A stretch of DNA of 7,721 nucleotides from Deltaproteobacteria bacterium RIFCSPHIGHO2_02_FULL_40_11 (GTDB taxonomy: Bacteria > Bdellovibrionota > JACOXK01 > 2-02-FULL-40-11). Numbering within the stretch: position 1 is the first letter of the stretch; every line of letters starts with the position of its first letter. The position numbers and the translations under genes are program-made. This document shows, piece after piece, positions 1 to 6,455 of the stretch. The notes under the pieces were generated by a model. The model did no database searches. It was not told where the DNA came from and saw nothing but the letters and a program-made list of their open reading frames with translations. The DNA is taken from assembly GCA_001798105.1 (NCBI GenBank), contig MGRI01000012.1:1-7721 (forward strand), in the 5' to 3' direction.

Positions 1-63
1 TTCGAGTATGAATGATTTCAAGACAACTTTATTTTGAGACAAAAAGCTGCTACATTAAAAAAC

Positions 64-2538
64 ATGTCAAAACCCTATGATTTTTTAAAATTTGAACCCC
101 AGTGGCGAGATACGTGGGAAAAAGAAGGGCAGCATACGGTTTTGGAAAAAGATCCCAGGCCCAAATACTATTGCCTGGACATGTTTCCCTATCCTTCGGG
201 GTCGGGCCTCCATGTGGGGCATTGGCGGGGGTATGTTTTAAGCGATGTATGGAGTCGCTATCAAACGCTTTTAGGGCATAAAGTTTTACATCCCATGGGA
301 TGGGATGCCTTTGGGTTACCCGCCGAAAACGATGCCATTAAGAAAAAAACACATCCCAAACACAATACCCAAAAGAATATCGAAAATATTAAACGCCAAC
401 TGAAAGAAATTGGGGCCATGTACAATTGGGATCGTGAGGTGAATACCACAGATCCTAAGTTTTATAAGTGGACGCAGTGGATTTTTTTAAAAATGGTTGA
501 AAAGGGGCTTGCGTATCGAAAAGAAATGCCCATCAATTGGTGTCCCAGCTGTAAAGTGGGGCTTGCCAATGAAGAAGTGGTGGGCGGAAAATGCGAACGA
601 TGCGATTCAGAAGTCTCCAAAAGAAATTTAAAACAATGGATGTTAAAAATTACGCACTATGCAGATCGCCTTTTAGAAGATTTAAAAGATTTAAACTGGC
701 CCGAAAAAGTAAAAGCGATGCAGGCCAACTGGATTGGGAAATCTGAGGGCGCAGAAGTGGTTTTTGAAATTGAAGGTGCTCAAAATCAAAAACATTCCAT
801 TACGGTTTTTACGACACGTCCCGATACGCTATGCGGCGCAACCTTTATGGTTTTAGCCCCCGAACATCCTTTGGTCTTAAACGTCTGCCACCCGAATCAG
901 AAAAAAGAAGTTCAGGCATATATTGAAGAGGCTTCAAAATTAAAAGAAATGGATCGCACGAGTACAGAGCTCCCAGTGAGTGGTGTAAGCCTTGGGGTAT
1001 TTGCAATCAATCCTGTAAATGGCGCAAAAATGCCAGTTTGGATTTCAGATTATGTGCTCATGGATTACGGCACCGGGGCCATTATGTGTGTCCCCGCGCA
1101 TGATGAAAGAGACCATCGATTCGCAAAGAAATATGGTTTAGACATTCAACCTGTCATCCTGGGGTGTCATCCTGAGGAGCCCCGAAGGGGCGACGAAGGA
1201 TCTCTAAGCGAAGCCTATACAGGCGAAGGTATTCTCATAAACTCGGGCATCTACAATGGCTTAGATTCCAAAGTGGCCAAAAAGAAAATAACCGAAGATC
1301 TTTCTAAAAAAGGTCTTGCTAAAGAAAAAACACATTACAAACTTCGAGACTGGGTATTTTCCAGACAGCGCTATTGGGGAGAGCCCATTCCGATTATTTA
1401 CTGCCAAAAGTGTGGGGAAATGCCGCTTCGGGAAGAAGATTTACCCATAGAATTGCCAGAAGTGAAAACCTATGAACCCAGTGGTACGGGCGAATCACCC
1501 CTGGCAAAAATTTCTGAGTGGGTGGAAACAAAATGCTACAAATGTGGGAGCCCCGCCAAGCGAGAAACAGATACCATGCCCCAATGGGCGGGAAGTTCTT
1601 GGTATTTTTTGCGCTATCCCTCTCCCGATTATAATCAGGGCCCTTTTGATTTAAAATCGGTCAAGCATTGGATGCCCGTGGATATGTATGTGGGGGGCGT
1701 AGAACATGCTGTGCTCCATCTATTATATGCGCGCTTTTTTTCAAAATTTTTGTATGACTTAAAGCTGATCGATTTTAAAGAACCGTTTCAAAGACTTTTT
1801 AACCAGGGGATGGTGTGCCGTCGCAGTGAAAAAACGGGAAAAATTGAAAAAATGTCAAAATCCAAACTCAATGTGGTGAATCCCGATGAATTGGTTCAAA
1901 AATATGGGACAGACACCGTGCGTCTCTTTGAACTTTTTATTGGGCCACCAGAACTCGATGCCGAATGGAGTGACAATGGGATTGAAGGGGTTCATAAATT
2001 TTTAAAACGTGCGTGGGCTTGGGTTCAGGCTTCTAAAGAAAAAGCGTCGCAACATACAGATCCAGAAATTTTAAGACACTTACATGATCTTATCAAAAAA
2101 GTAACAGAACGCCTGGAAGGATTTAAATTTAATGTCATTGTGAGTGCTTTTATGGAGTTTATGAATGAAGTCTCCCATCCCAAAAATGAAACGAAAGCCA
2201 TCGATCAAAAGACGCTGGAAACATTTTTGGTTCTACTGTCGCCCCTGGCCCCGCATTTATGTGAAGAGGCGTGGCATGATTTGGGGCATAAAGATTCTAT
2301 TTTTAAGGCGCATTGGCCAACGTATGATCCTAAGTTTTTAGAAACCCAAACCATGGCGATTGTGGTTCAGGTGAATGGGAAGTTGAGAGCCAATTTAGAG
2401 GTCGATAAAACAGCGTCTCCAGAAGATATCAAAGTCAAAGCCAAGGCCGACGCCAGGATTCAAAAACACCTAGAAGGAAAAACGTTGGTGAAAGAAATTT
2501 ACGTGCCCGGGCGCCTTCTTAATTTTGTTGTTCAATAG
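64..2538 (+). CDS. leuS: Leucyl-tRNA synthetase (class Ia)
   Basis: Cytoplasmic enzyme that charges tRNA-Leu with leucine using ATP and hydrolyses mischarged tRNA. Counting from the ATG at 64 (824 aa, a normal bacterial length), the class I HIGH motif is HVGH at residues 50-53 inside MFPYPSGSGLHVGH, and KMSKS is at 596-600. The CP1 editing domain shows TVFTTRPDTLCGATFM (248-263) and YGTGAIMCVPAHDERD (335-350), with the conserved editing Asp at about 347. Two zinc-ribbon-like cysteine sets are visible: C160/C163/C177/C180 and C447/C450/C491/C494. RDWVFSRQRYWGEPIP (428-443) marks re-entry to the catalytic core, and the C-terminal tRNA-binding domain ends in IYVPGRLLNFVV. The ATG at 64 is preferred because homologs begin just before YDF; a TTG at 34 would add ten unconserved residues. 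There is no clear Shine-Dalgarno. Residues of about 367-381 are encoded by a REP-like palindrome. Confidence 0.98.
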   Translation: MSKPYDFLKFEPQWRDTWEKEGQHTVLEKDPRPKYYCLDMFPYPSGSGLHVGHWRGYVLSDVWSRYQTLLGHKVLHPMGWDAFGLPAENDAIKKKTHPKHNTQKNIENIKRQLKEIGAMYNWDREVNTTDPKFYKWTQWIFLKMVEKGLAYRKEMPINWCPSCKVGLANEEVVGGKCERCDSEVSKRNLKQWMLKITHYADRLLEDLKDLNWPEKVKAMQANWIGKSEGAEVVFEIEGAQNQKHSITVFTTRPDTLCGATFMVLAPEHPLVLNVCHPNQKKEVQAYIEEASKLKEMDRTSTELPVSGVSLGVFAINPVNGAKMPVWISDYVLMDYGTGAIMCVPAHDERDHRFAKKYGLDIQPVILGCHPEEPRRGDEGSLSEAYTGEGILINSGIYNGLDSKVAKKKITEDLSKKGLAKEKTHYKLRDWVFSRQRYWGEPIPIIYCQKCGEMPLREEDLPIELPEVKTYEPSGTGESPLAKISEWVETKCYKCGSPAKRETDTMPQWAGSSWYFLRYPSPDYNQGPFDLKSVKHWMPVDMYVGGVEHAVLHLLYARFFSKFLYDLKLIDFKEPFQRLFNQGMVCRRSEKTGKIEKMSKSKLNVVNPDELVQKYGTDTVRLFELFIGPPELDAEWSDNGIEGVHKFLKRAWAWVQASKEKASQHTDPEILRHLHDLIKKVTERLEGFKFNVIVSAFMEFMNEVSHPKNETKAIDQKTLETFLVLLSPLAPHLCEEAWHDLGHKDSIFKAHWPTYDPKFLETQTMAIVVQVNGKLRANLEVDKTASPEDIKVKAKADARIQKHLEGKTLVKEIYVPGRLLNFVVQ
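1152..1174 (+). repeat. Short direct repeat at left edge of the REP-like element
   Basis: The ten bases TGTCATCCTG occur at 1152-1161 and again at 1165-1174, with start points 13 nt apart. The first copy encodes the end of the ordinary LeuRS strand (PVIL), and the second opens the palindrome. It may be a trace of insertion at a matching site, or slippage within the element edge; chance similarity cannot be excluded. Confidence 0.5.
1165..1204 (+). repeat. REP-like palindromic element inserted in frame in leuS
   Basis: An imperfect palindrome lies inside the leuS reading frame. The outer arms ATCCT (1169-1173) and AGGAT (1197-1201) pair. The inner arms GCCCC (1179-1183) and GGGGC (1187-1191) pair around a GAA loop. 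The middle strands GAGGA (1174-1178) and GACGA (1192-1196) face each other as two tandem G-A/A-G mismatch pairs around one G-C pair. From general knowledge, the core TCATCCTGAG...GAAGGATCT resembles an abundant dispersed repeat of many proteobacterial and environmental genomes, usually translated as CHPEE/CHSEE...DEGS. Here it reads CHPEEPRRGDEGSL, with no stop or frame change. It sits between the editing domain and the catalytic core, where LeuRS sequences vary. The family assignment is from memory of the motif; the secondary structure is directly visible. Confidence 0.72.
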
Positions 2539-2565
2539 CGTCTATTCTCTTGCATAATTTTAAGG

Positions 2566-2579
2566 TTTTGTTTACAAAA
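2566..2579. promoter_or_regulatory. Inverted repeat overlapping the sdhC start
   Basis: TTTTGT (2566-2571) and ACAAAA (2574-2579) are exact inverse complements around a TT centre, and the last A is the first base of the sdhC start codon. This could be an operator or could affect initiation, but a 14-bp AT-rich palindrome can arise by chance. An overlapping hexamer pair, TTGCAT at 2550-2555 and TACAAA at 2573-2578 with a 17-nt gap, resembles a sigma70 promoter. It would start transcription inside the gene, so I do not call it. Confidence 0.25.
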
Positions 2580-3208
2580 TGAGAGCCGTGAAAAAGTGGC
2601 TTCAAGAAAATAATTTCTTTATTCGAAAATTGCATTCTCTTTCAGGCGTGGTGCCGCTGGGGGCTTTTTTGATTGAGCACCTCATTACAAATTCTTTTGC
2701 GAAGTTTGGTCCAGAAGTTTACAACCAAAAAATTGAATGGTTTCAAAGCCTCCCTTATTTATATGCCCTGGAATATGGGTTTATTTTTATTCCCATTCTT
2801 TTTCACGCGCTTTTAGGGTTTGTGTTTTTGTGGGCGTGGTCCGATAATTCTGCGCGCTATCCTTATGGTAGAAACTGGATGTACACGTTGCAACGGGCGA
2901 GCGGCATGATTGTTTTTGTATTTATTGCTTACCATGTTTGGGAATTTCGTTTTGAAACACAGTTAACGGGTGCGCCGGTTAATTTTGATTTGGTGGCAAA
3001 TTCGCTTTCCAATCCACTTATATTTTATTTTTATGTTTTGGGAATTACACTTACGGTTTTCCATTTTGCAAATGGCTTATGGGGATTTTGTGTGCACTGG
3101 GGAATTACGGTGGGCCCCAGAGCCCAAAAACTTTCTGGATTTCTGTTTTTAGCATTGGGACTTGTTTTGGTTTATATCGGATTAGATGCTCTTTGGGCGT
3201 TTCGATAA
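2579..3208 (+). CDS. sdhC: Succinate dehydrogenase/fumarate reductase diheme cytochrome b subunit
   Basis: Membrane anchor of complex II that carries two b-type hemes and passes electrons between SdhB and the quinone pool. At 209 aa it matches the Bacillus-type cytochrome b558 family (about 200 aa) along its whole length. Conserved stretches are RKLHSLSGVVPLG, LQRASGMIVFVF, VNFDLVAN, VFHFANGLWGF and WGITVGPRAQ. Five hydrophobic segments are seen at roughly residues 20-38, 65-87, 107-124, 147-168 and 185-206. H34, H76, H119 and H162 have almost the spacing of the four heme ligands of the Bacillus subtilis protein. A single five-helix anchor explains the absence of sdhD. The gene starts 40 nt after leuS. 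The ATG at 2579 has only AAGG (2562-2565) upstream, 13 nt away, so the GTG at 2588 remains an alternative start. Confidence 0.95.
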   Translation: MRAVKKWLQENNFFIRKLHSLSGVVPLGAFLIEHLITNSFAKFGPEVYNQKIEWFQSLPYLYALEYGFIFIPILFHALLGFVFLWAWSDNSARYPYGRNWMYTLQRASGMIVFVFIAYHVWEFRFETQLTGAPVNFDLVANSLSNPLIFYFYVLGITLTVFHFANGLWGFCVHWGITVGPRAQKLSGFLFLALGLVLVYIGLDALWAFR

Positions 3209-3213
3209 AATAT

Positions 3214-4947
3214 ATGGCAAAGAAACCAAAAATTATTGTAATCGGGGGCGGCTTAGCAGGGCTCATGACCACCATTCAAATTTGTGAGAATGGGGGCGAA
3301 GTCGATTTATTTTCTGTGGTGCCCGTGAAAAGGTCTCATTCTGTGTGTGCGCAGGGGGGCATTAATGCGGCAAAAAATACAAAAGGCGAAGGCGACTCTA
3401 CCGATAAACATTTTGATGACACGATTTATGGGGGGGATTTTTTAGCCAATCAAGAACTTCCGAGAAAAATGTGTGAAGCCGCTCCTGGAATTATTGATCT
3501 TTTAGATCGCATGGGCGTGATGTTTAATAGAACCCCAGAAGGCAATATCGATTTAAGACGGTTTGGCGGAACGCTGTATCATAGAACAGCTTTTGCAGGG
3601 GCAACGACAGGGCAACAAATGCTCTATGCCTTAGATGAACAAGTTCGAAGGTTTGAATCCGAAGGCAAAGTCACAAAATATGAAATGTGGGAGCTCATGT
3701 CTCTTGTCATGGATGAAGCGAAAACTGTAAGAGGCATTGTGGCTTTAAATTTATATTCTATGGAACTTCAATCCTTTGCAGCAGACAGTGTGGTTTTAGC
3801 AACCGGTGGGTGTGGTCTGGTTTTTGGTCGAAGCACAAATTCTACAGCCTGTACGGGATCTGCAGCTTCAATTGCCTATCAAAATGGGGCTTATTATGCC
3901 AATGCAGAATTTATTCAAGTGCACCCAACGGCGATTCCAGGTGAAGATAAAAACCGGCTCATGTCGGAATCGGCCCGAGGCGAAGGCGGCAGAGTTTGGA
4001 CCTATAAAGAGGGAAAGCCCTGGTACTTTTTAGAAGAATGGTATCCCAAATACGGAAATCTTGTTCCAAGAGATGTCGCTTCCAGAGCTATTTTTAAAGT
4101 GGTGAAAGAATTGGGCTTAGGGGTAGATGGCAAAGATGTTGTTTATTTGGATCTCTCCCACATTGATTCCAAAACATTGGATATAAAACTAGGCGGTATT
4201 TTAGAAATTTATGAAAAATTTGTTGGAGATGATCCCCGAAAAGTGCCCATGAAAATTTTTCCGTCTGTGCATTATTCCATGGGGGGCATTTGGATTGATA
4301 CAAATCATATGACCAATATCCCCGGGCTTTTTGCTGTGGGGGAGGTGGATTATGCGTACCATGGGGGCAATCGCTTGGGAGCCAATTCCCTTTTATCGTG
4401 TATTTTTGGCGGCAGGGTGGCTGGTCCAAGTAGTTTAAACTATGCCAAAGGGTTAGAGGGCAAAAGTCCAGGAAGCGAAATTTTTGACCGAGAAGTTAAA
4501 AAACAAGAATCGATTCATGAAAATTTATTTTCAGCCGAAGATGGCGAAAACCCATTTAAATTGCATGAAGAACTGGGCCGTTTGATGACAGACAATGTTT
4601 CAGTGCTTCGGTACAATAAAAATCTTGAAAAAACAGATGCAGAGCTTCAAAAACTTTTAGAAAGGTATCAACATATTTCACTTTCAGATACCTCCAGAGG
4701 GGCCAATCCCGTTTTACCTTTTGCGAGAGAGCTTTATAATATGTTACACTTGGCACGTGCCATTACGATTGGCGCTTTAAACAGAAATGAAAGCCGAGGG
4801 GCACATTATAAGCCCGATTTTCCAGAACGAAATGACAAAGACTTTTTGAAAACAAGTAAAATGAAGTATCATCCAGATCGTCCCATGATTGAATGGGAAG
4901 ACGTGGATCAACGGTGGATCAAACCCCGACCTAGAAAATATGACTGA
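3214..4947 (+). CDS. sdhA: Succinate dehydrogenase/fumarate reductase flavoprotein subunit
   Basis: Catalytic subunit with covalently bound FAD that interconverts succinate and fumarate; it joins the TCA cycle to the respiratory chain. From the ATG at 3214 (577 aa) the dinucleotide-binding fold IIVIGGGLAGL is at residues 7-17. H42 in RSHSVCAQGGINAA is the expected FAD-linking histidine. Active-site stretches are QVHPT (H237), SESARGEGG (251-259), VPRDVASRAI with catalytic Arg R286, HYSMGGIW (H353) and GGNRLGANSLL (R387). The C-terminal domain is complete and ends in RPMIEWEDVDQRWIKPRPRKYD. The frame is open further upstream inside sdhC, but homologs begin at the FAD fold, so 3214 is chosen. 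It starts 5 nt after the sdhC stop with no evident Shine-Dalgarno, suggesting translational coupling. The length is like the Bacillus-type enzyme (about 586 aa). Confidence 0.97.
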   Translation: MAKKPKIIVIGGGLAGLMTTIQICENGGEVDLFSVVPVKRSHSVCAQGGINAAKNTKGEGDSTDKHFDDTIYGGDFLANQELPRKMCEAAPGIIDLLDRMGVMFNRTPEGNIDLRRFGGTLYHRTAFAGATTGQQMLYALDEQVRRFESEGKVTKYEMWELMSLVMDEAKTVRGIVALNLYSMELQSFAADSVVLATGGCGLVFGRSTNSTACTGSAASIAYQNGAYYANAEFIQVHPTAIPGEDKNRLMSESARGEGGRVWTYKEGKPWYFLEEWYPKYGNLVPRDVASRAIFKVVKELGLGVDGKDVVYLDLSHIDSKTLDIKLGGILEIYEKFVGDDPRKVPMKIFPSVHYSMGGIWIDTNHMTNIPGLFAVGEVDYAYHGGNRLGANSLLSCIFGGRVAGPSSLNYAKGLEGKSPGSEIFDREVKKQESIHENLFSAEDGENPFKLHEELGRLMTDNVSVLRYNKNLEKTDAELQKLLERYQHISLSDTSRGANPVLPFARELYNMLHLARAITIGALNRNESRGAHYKPDFPERNDKDFLKTSKMKYHPDRPMIEWEDVDQRWIKPRPRKYD

Positions 4948-5695
4948 GATTCAAAAAACAGTACGATTTAAAATTAAAAGACAAAAAGATTCCGAAACAC
5001 AGCCCCATTGGGAAGAATTTGATATCCCCTACAGAGCGGGGATGAATGTCATTACCGCTTTATGGGATATTGCAAAAAATCCAGTGACCGCCAATGGCCA
5101 AAAAACAACACAGGTGGCCTGGGACGCAAGTTGTTTGGAAGAAGTGTGTGGGGCGTGTACGATGGTGATTAATGGCAAAGTCAGACAATCTTGCACGGCT
5201 TTAATTGACCACTTATCTCAGCCCATTACGCTAGAACCCATGACGAAGTTTCCACTGGTTCGAGACTTAAGAGTAAACCGCCAACGCATGTTTGATGCCT
5301 TAAAACGGGTAAAGGCTTGGATTCCGATTGATGGCACCTATGATCTAGGCGAAGGTCCAAAACTCTCCGCCCAAGAGCAACAAATTGGCTACGTGCTTTC
5401 CAAATGCATGACCTGTGGCTGTTGTGTGGAAGCGTGTCCACAATATAATGACCGATCTGAATTTGTGGGGGCCGCTGCACTTTCTCAAGTGAGGCTCTTT
5501 AATTTACATCCCACAGGCAAAATGCAAAAAGAAGAACGCCTGGAAACCATTATGGGAAGTGGCGGCATTGAAGATTGTGGCAATTCCCAAAACTGTGTAG
5601 AAGTCTGCCCCAAAGAAATCCCACTTACGACTTCCATTGCAGAGCTCAACCGCCAAACCACGCTCTATGGATTCAAAAAGATTTTTCAGAAGTAA
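4940..5695 (+). CDS. sdhB: Succinate dehydrogenase/fumarate reductase iron-sulfur subunit
   Basis: Electron-transfer subunit linking SdhA flavin to the heme/quinone subunit through three iron-sulfur clusters. From the ATG at 4940 (251 aa) the N-terminal ferredoxin domain carries the [2Fe-2S] cysteines C65, C70, C73 and C85 (CLEEVCGAC...C). The C-terminal domain has C156, C159, C162 and C223 for [4Fe-4S], and C166, C213 and C219 for [3Fe-4S]. These seven C-terminal positions are offset by exactly +7 from those I recall for Escherichia coli SdhB, so all eleven ligands are present. The start overlaps the sdhA stop by 8 nt, which supports coupled translation and rules out the upstream in-frame start at 4889, which would extend deep into sdhA. 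It is the last gene of the C-A-B operon, followed by a regulatory intergenic stretch. Confidence 0.97.
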   Translation: MTEIQKTVRFKIKRQKDSETQPHWEEFDIPYRAGMNVITALWDIAKNPVTANGQKTTQVAWDASCLEEVCGACTMVINGKVRQSCTALIDHLSQPITLEPMTKFPLVRDLRVNRQRMFDALKRVKAWIPIDGTYDLGEGPKLSAQEQQIGYVLSKCMTCGCCVEACPQYNDRSEFVGAAALSQVRLFNLHPTGKMQKEERLETIMGSGGIEDCGNSQNCVEVCPKEIPLTTSIAELNRQTTLYGFKKIFQK

Positions 5696-5703
5696 AAAAA
5701 CAC

Positions 5704-5718
5704 TTTACACTTTGTAAA
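5704..5718. promoter_or_regulatory. Candidate upstream activator site, copy A
   Basis: TTTACA-CTT-TGTAAA is a perfect 6-bp inverted repeat with a 3-nt spacer. It is centred about 94 nt upstream of the transcription start predicted from the sigma54 element at 5778-5794. That distance is typical for enhancer-binding activators of sigma54. A related site precedes the next lipoprotein gene. It follows the sdhB stop by 8 nt, but the weak AT stem and absence of an immediate T run make a terminator less likely. Confidence 0.45.
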
Positions 5719-5749
5719 TTCTTCATGGCTTTTTCACGATCTATTTTTC

Positions 5750-5762
5750 TAACCTATTGAAA
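5750..5762 (-). promoter_or_regulatory. IHF-like site, copy A
   Basis: TAACCTATTGAAA fits the reverse complement of the IHF consensus (YAA-N4-TTGATW) with one mismatch. It lies about 49 nt upstream of the predicted start, between the inverted repeat and the sigma54 element, where DNA-bending sites are usual. The same TAA-N4-TTGAAA pattern lies at the matching place before the next gene. Naming it IHF is inference. Confidence 0.35.
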
Positions 5763-5777
5763 TCACATCTTTTTTGT

Positions 5778-5794
5778 TTGGCACTACTTTTGCT
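5778..5794 (+). promoter_or_regulatory. Sigma54 (-24/-12) promoter, copy A
   Basis: TTGGCACTACTTTTGCT matches the sigma54 consensus YTGGCACGrNNNTTGCW at 13 of 14 defined positions; the mismatch is T for G at 5785. The invariant GG (5780-5781) and GC (5792-5793) are separated by exactly 10 nt. Transcription would start near 5805, just before the GTG of the first lipoprotein gene. An extended -10-like TGCTATGAA overlaps it but has no good -35 partner at standard spacing. Confidence 0.75.
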
Positions 5795-5810
5795 ATGAAG
5801 ATATCTTTGT

Positions 5811-6329
5811 GTGAATTTGAAAGCGGGCATTCGTGTTTTGTGTTTGATGGGGATGTGTGTGTATCTCTGCGCTTGCCCATTCGATGAGCAAAAAATAAAT
5901 GGTGTGTATTTTGAAGGAAGTGTGCAACCTCCCAAAGAATTGTTTATGCTTGCCCAAGTGTATTATCAAACCCCACCCCAAAATTTTTCACCGGCTGTAT
6001 TTTCTTGGAATTTAAAAGATCTTTTTTCAAAGTTAGAAATCTATGATCCCAAAGATTTTAAAACACCAAAGTACAAACTTCATTTTTCTTTACCCTTGAA
6101 AGACATTGCAATGGAAACAGATGGAGAGAGCGTTCATTATCGTGGAAAGTTTTTTGCCACGGAAGATTCAAACTATACCGCCTTTATGCATGTCTGGGAG
6201 CACCCGGTAGAGATTTTTGAAAATGGAAAAACATGGCATTTTTTACGACGCGATATGGAAGTTTGTCTTTGGTACAAAGATGAAATTATAGGGTGGTTTA
6301 AAGGTGCTTCGATGAATTACTGTGAATAA
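5811..6329 (+). CDS. Unrecognised small lipoprotein (172 aa)
   Basis: I do not recognise the family. The N-terminus has basic residues (K4, R8), a hydrophobic stretch and a lipobox-like LCAC ending at C22, so signal peptidase II cleavage and lipid attachment at C22 are likely; Cys at -2 is unusual. The mature part, about 150 residues, is rich in aromatic and alternating hydrophobic residues, suggesting a beta-rich periplasm-facing domain. C152 and C171 could form a disulfide. GTG at 5811 is the furthest upstream start in this frame; TTG at 5817 would also keep a basic residue, whereas ATG 5847 would lose the charged region. No good ribosome binding site is seen, and the predicted sigma54 start (about 5805) leaves only some 6 nt of leader. 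It has no evident sequence similarity to the next lipoprotein despite the matching promoter layout. Confidence 0.72.
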   Translation: MNLKAGIRVLCLMGMCVYLCACPFDEQKINGVYFEGSVQPPKELFMLAQVYYQTPPQNFSPAVFSWNLKDLFSKLEIYDPKDFKTPKYKLHFSLPLKDIAMETDGESVHYRGKFFATEDSNYTAFMHVWEHPVEIFENGKTWHFLRRDMEVCLWYKDEIIGWFKGASMNYCE

Positions 6330-6331
6330 GT

Positions 6332-6348
6332 TTTACAGTTTGTCTAAA
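6332..6348. promoter_or_regulatory. Candidate upstream activator site, copy B
   Basis: TTTACA-GTT-TGTCTAAA repeats the pattern of the perfect palindrome at 5704-5718: identical left half and 3-nt spacing, and a right half TGT...AAA disturbed by two extra bases. It is centred about 104 nt upstream of the start predicted from the sigma54 element at 6417-6433. The distance from the TTTACA start to the -24 GG is 87 nt here and 76 nt in copy A, a difference close to one helical turn. Confidence 0.4.
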
Positions 6349-6379
6349 AGATATCCATTTTTTTGAAACATGTATTTTT

Positions 6380-6392
6380 TAACTCATTGAAA
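6380..6392 (-). promoter_or_regulatory. IHF-like site, copy B
   Basis: TAACTCATTGAAA has the same TAA-N4-TTGAAA form as 5750-5762, with the same single departure from the IHF consensus. Its distance from the upstream inverted repeat is nearly the same as in copy A: ATTGAAAT starts 54 nt after TTTACA here and 52 nt after it there. It lies about 58 nt before the predicted transcription start. Confidence 0.35.
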
Positions 6393-6416
6393 TTACTTTG
6401 TTTTTTTCTGTTTTTT

Positions 6417-6433
6417 GTGGCATTCGATTTGCA
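6417..6433 (+). promoter_or_regulatory. Sigma54 (-24/-12) promoter, copy B
   Basis: GTGGCATTCGATTTGCA contains TGGCA and TTGCA with GG (6419-6420) and GC (6431-6432) exactly 10 nt apart. It matches 10 of 14 defined positions of the sigma54 consensus, so it is weaker than copy A. The predicted start near 6444 gives a 25-nt leader that contains the ribosome binding site at 6456-6461, which fits well. Confidence 0.6.
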
Positions 6434-6455
6434 TGTCATCGTTTGTGATAAAAAA

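Noticed and set aside
2..37. Possible 3' end of an upstream gene, or a 9-codon ORF from the ATG at 8
   Set aside because: Only a dozen codons are visible before the stop at 35-37 and other frames stop even earlier; too short to support.
2550..2578. Sigma70-like TTGCAT-N17-TACAAA before sdhC
   Set aside because: Spacing is ideal, but the start of transcription would fall about 6 nt inside the gene; it would only make sense with an initiation at the GTG at 2588 with almost no leader.
3079..3213. Upstream extension of the sdhA reading frame by 45 residues
   Set aside because: It overlaps the conserved sdhC C-terminus in another frame and the extra residues do not resemble the flavoprotein; the FAD fold starts right after the ATG at 3214.
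3209..3213. Missing sdhD gene
   Set aside because: The five-helix diheme SdhC type works as a single anchor, so no separate sdhD is expected.
4094..4429. 111-codon open frame on the - strand
   Set aside because: Entirely inside sdhA, with low-complexity Pro/Gln/His-rich composition; antisense shadow of a strongly conserved gene.
5704..5750. Intrinsic terminator after sdhB
   Set aside because: The 6-bp stem TTTACA/TGTAAA has little GC and is not followed directly by a T run; the T-rich stretches are interrupted and more than 10 nt away. A regulatory site explains it better.
5795..5887. ATG at 5795 opening a 30-codon frame overlapping the first lipoprotein
   Set aside because: It stops at TGA 5885-5887, shows no recognisable features, and starts upstream of the predicted transcription start.
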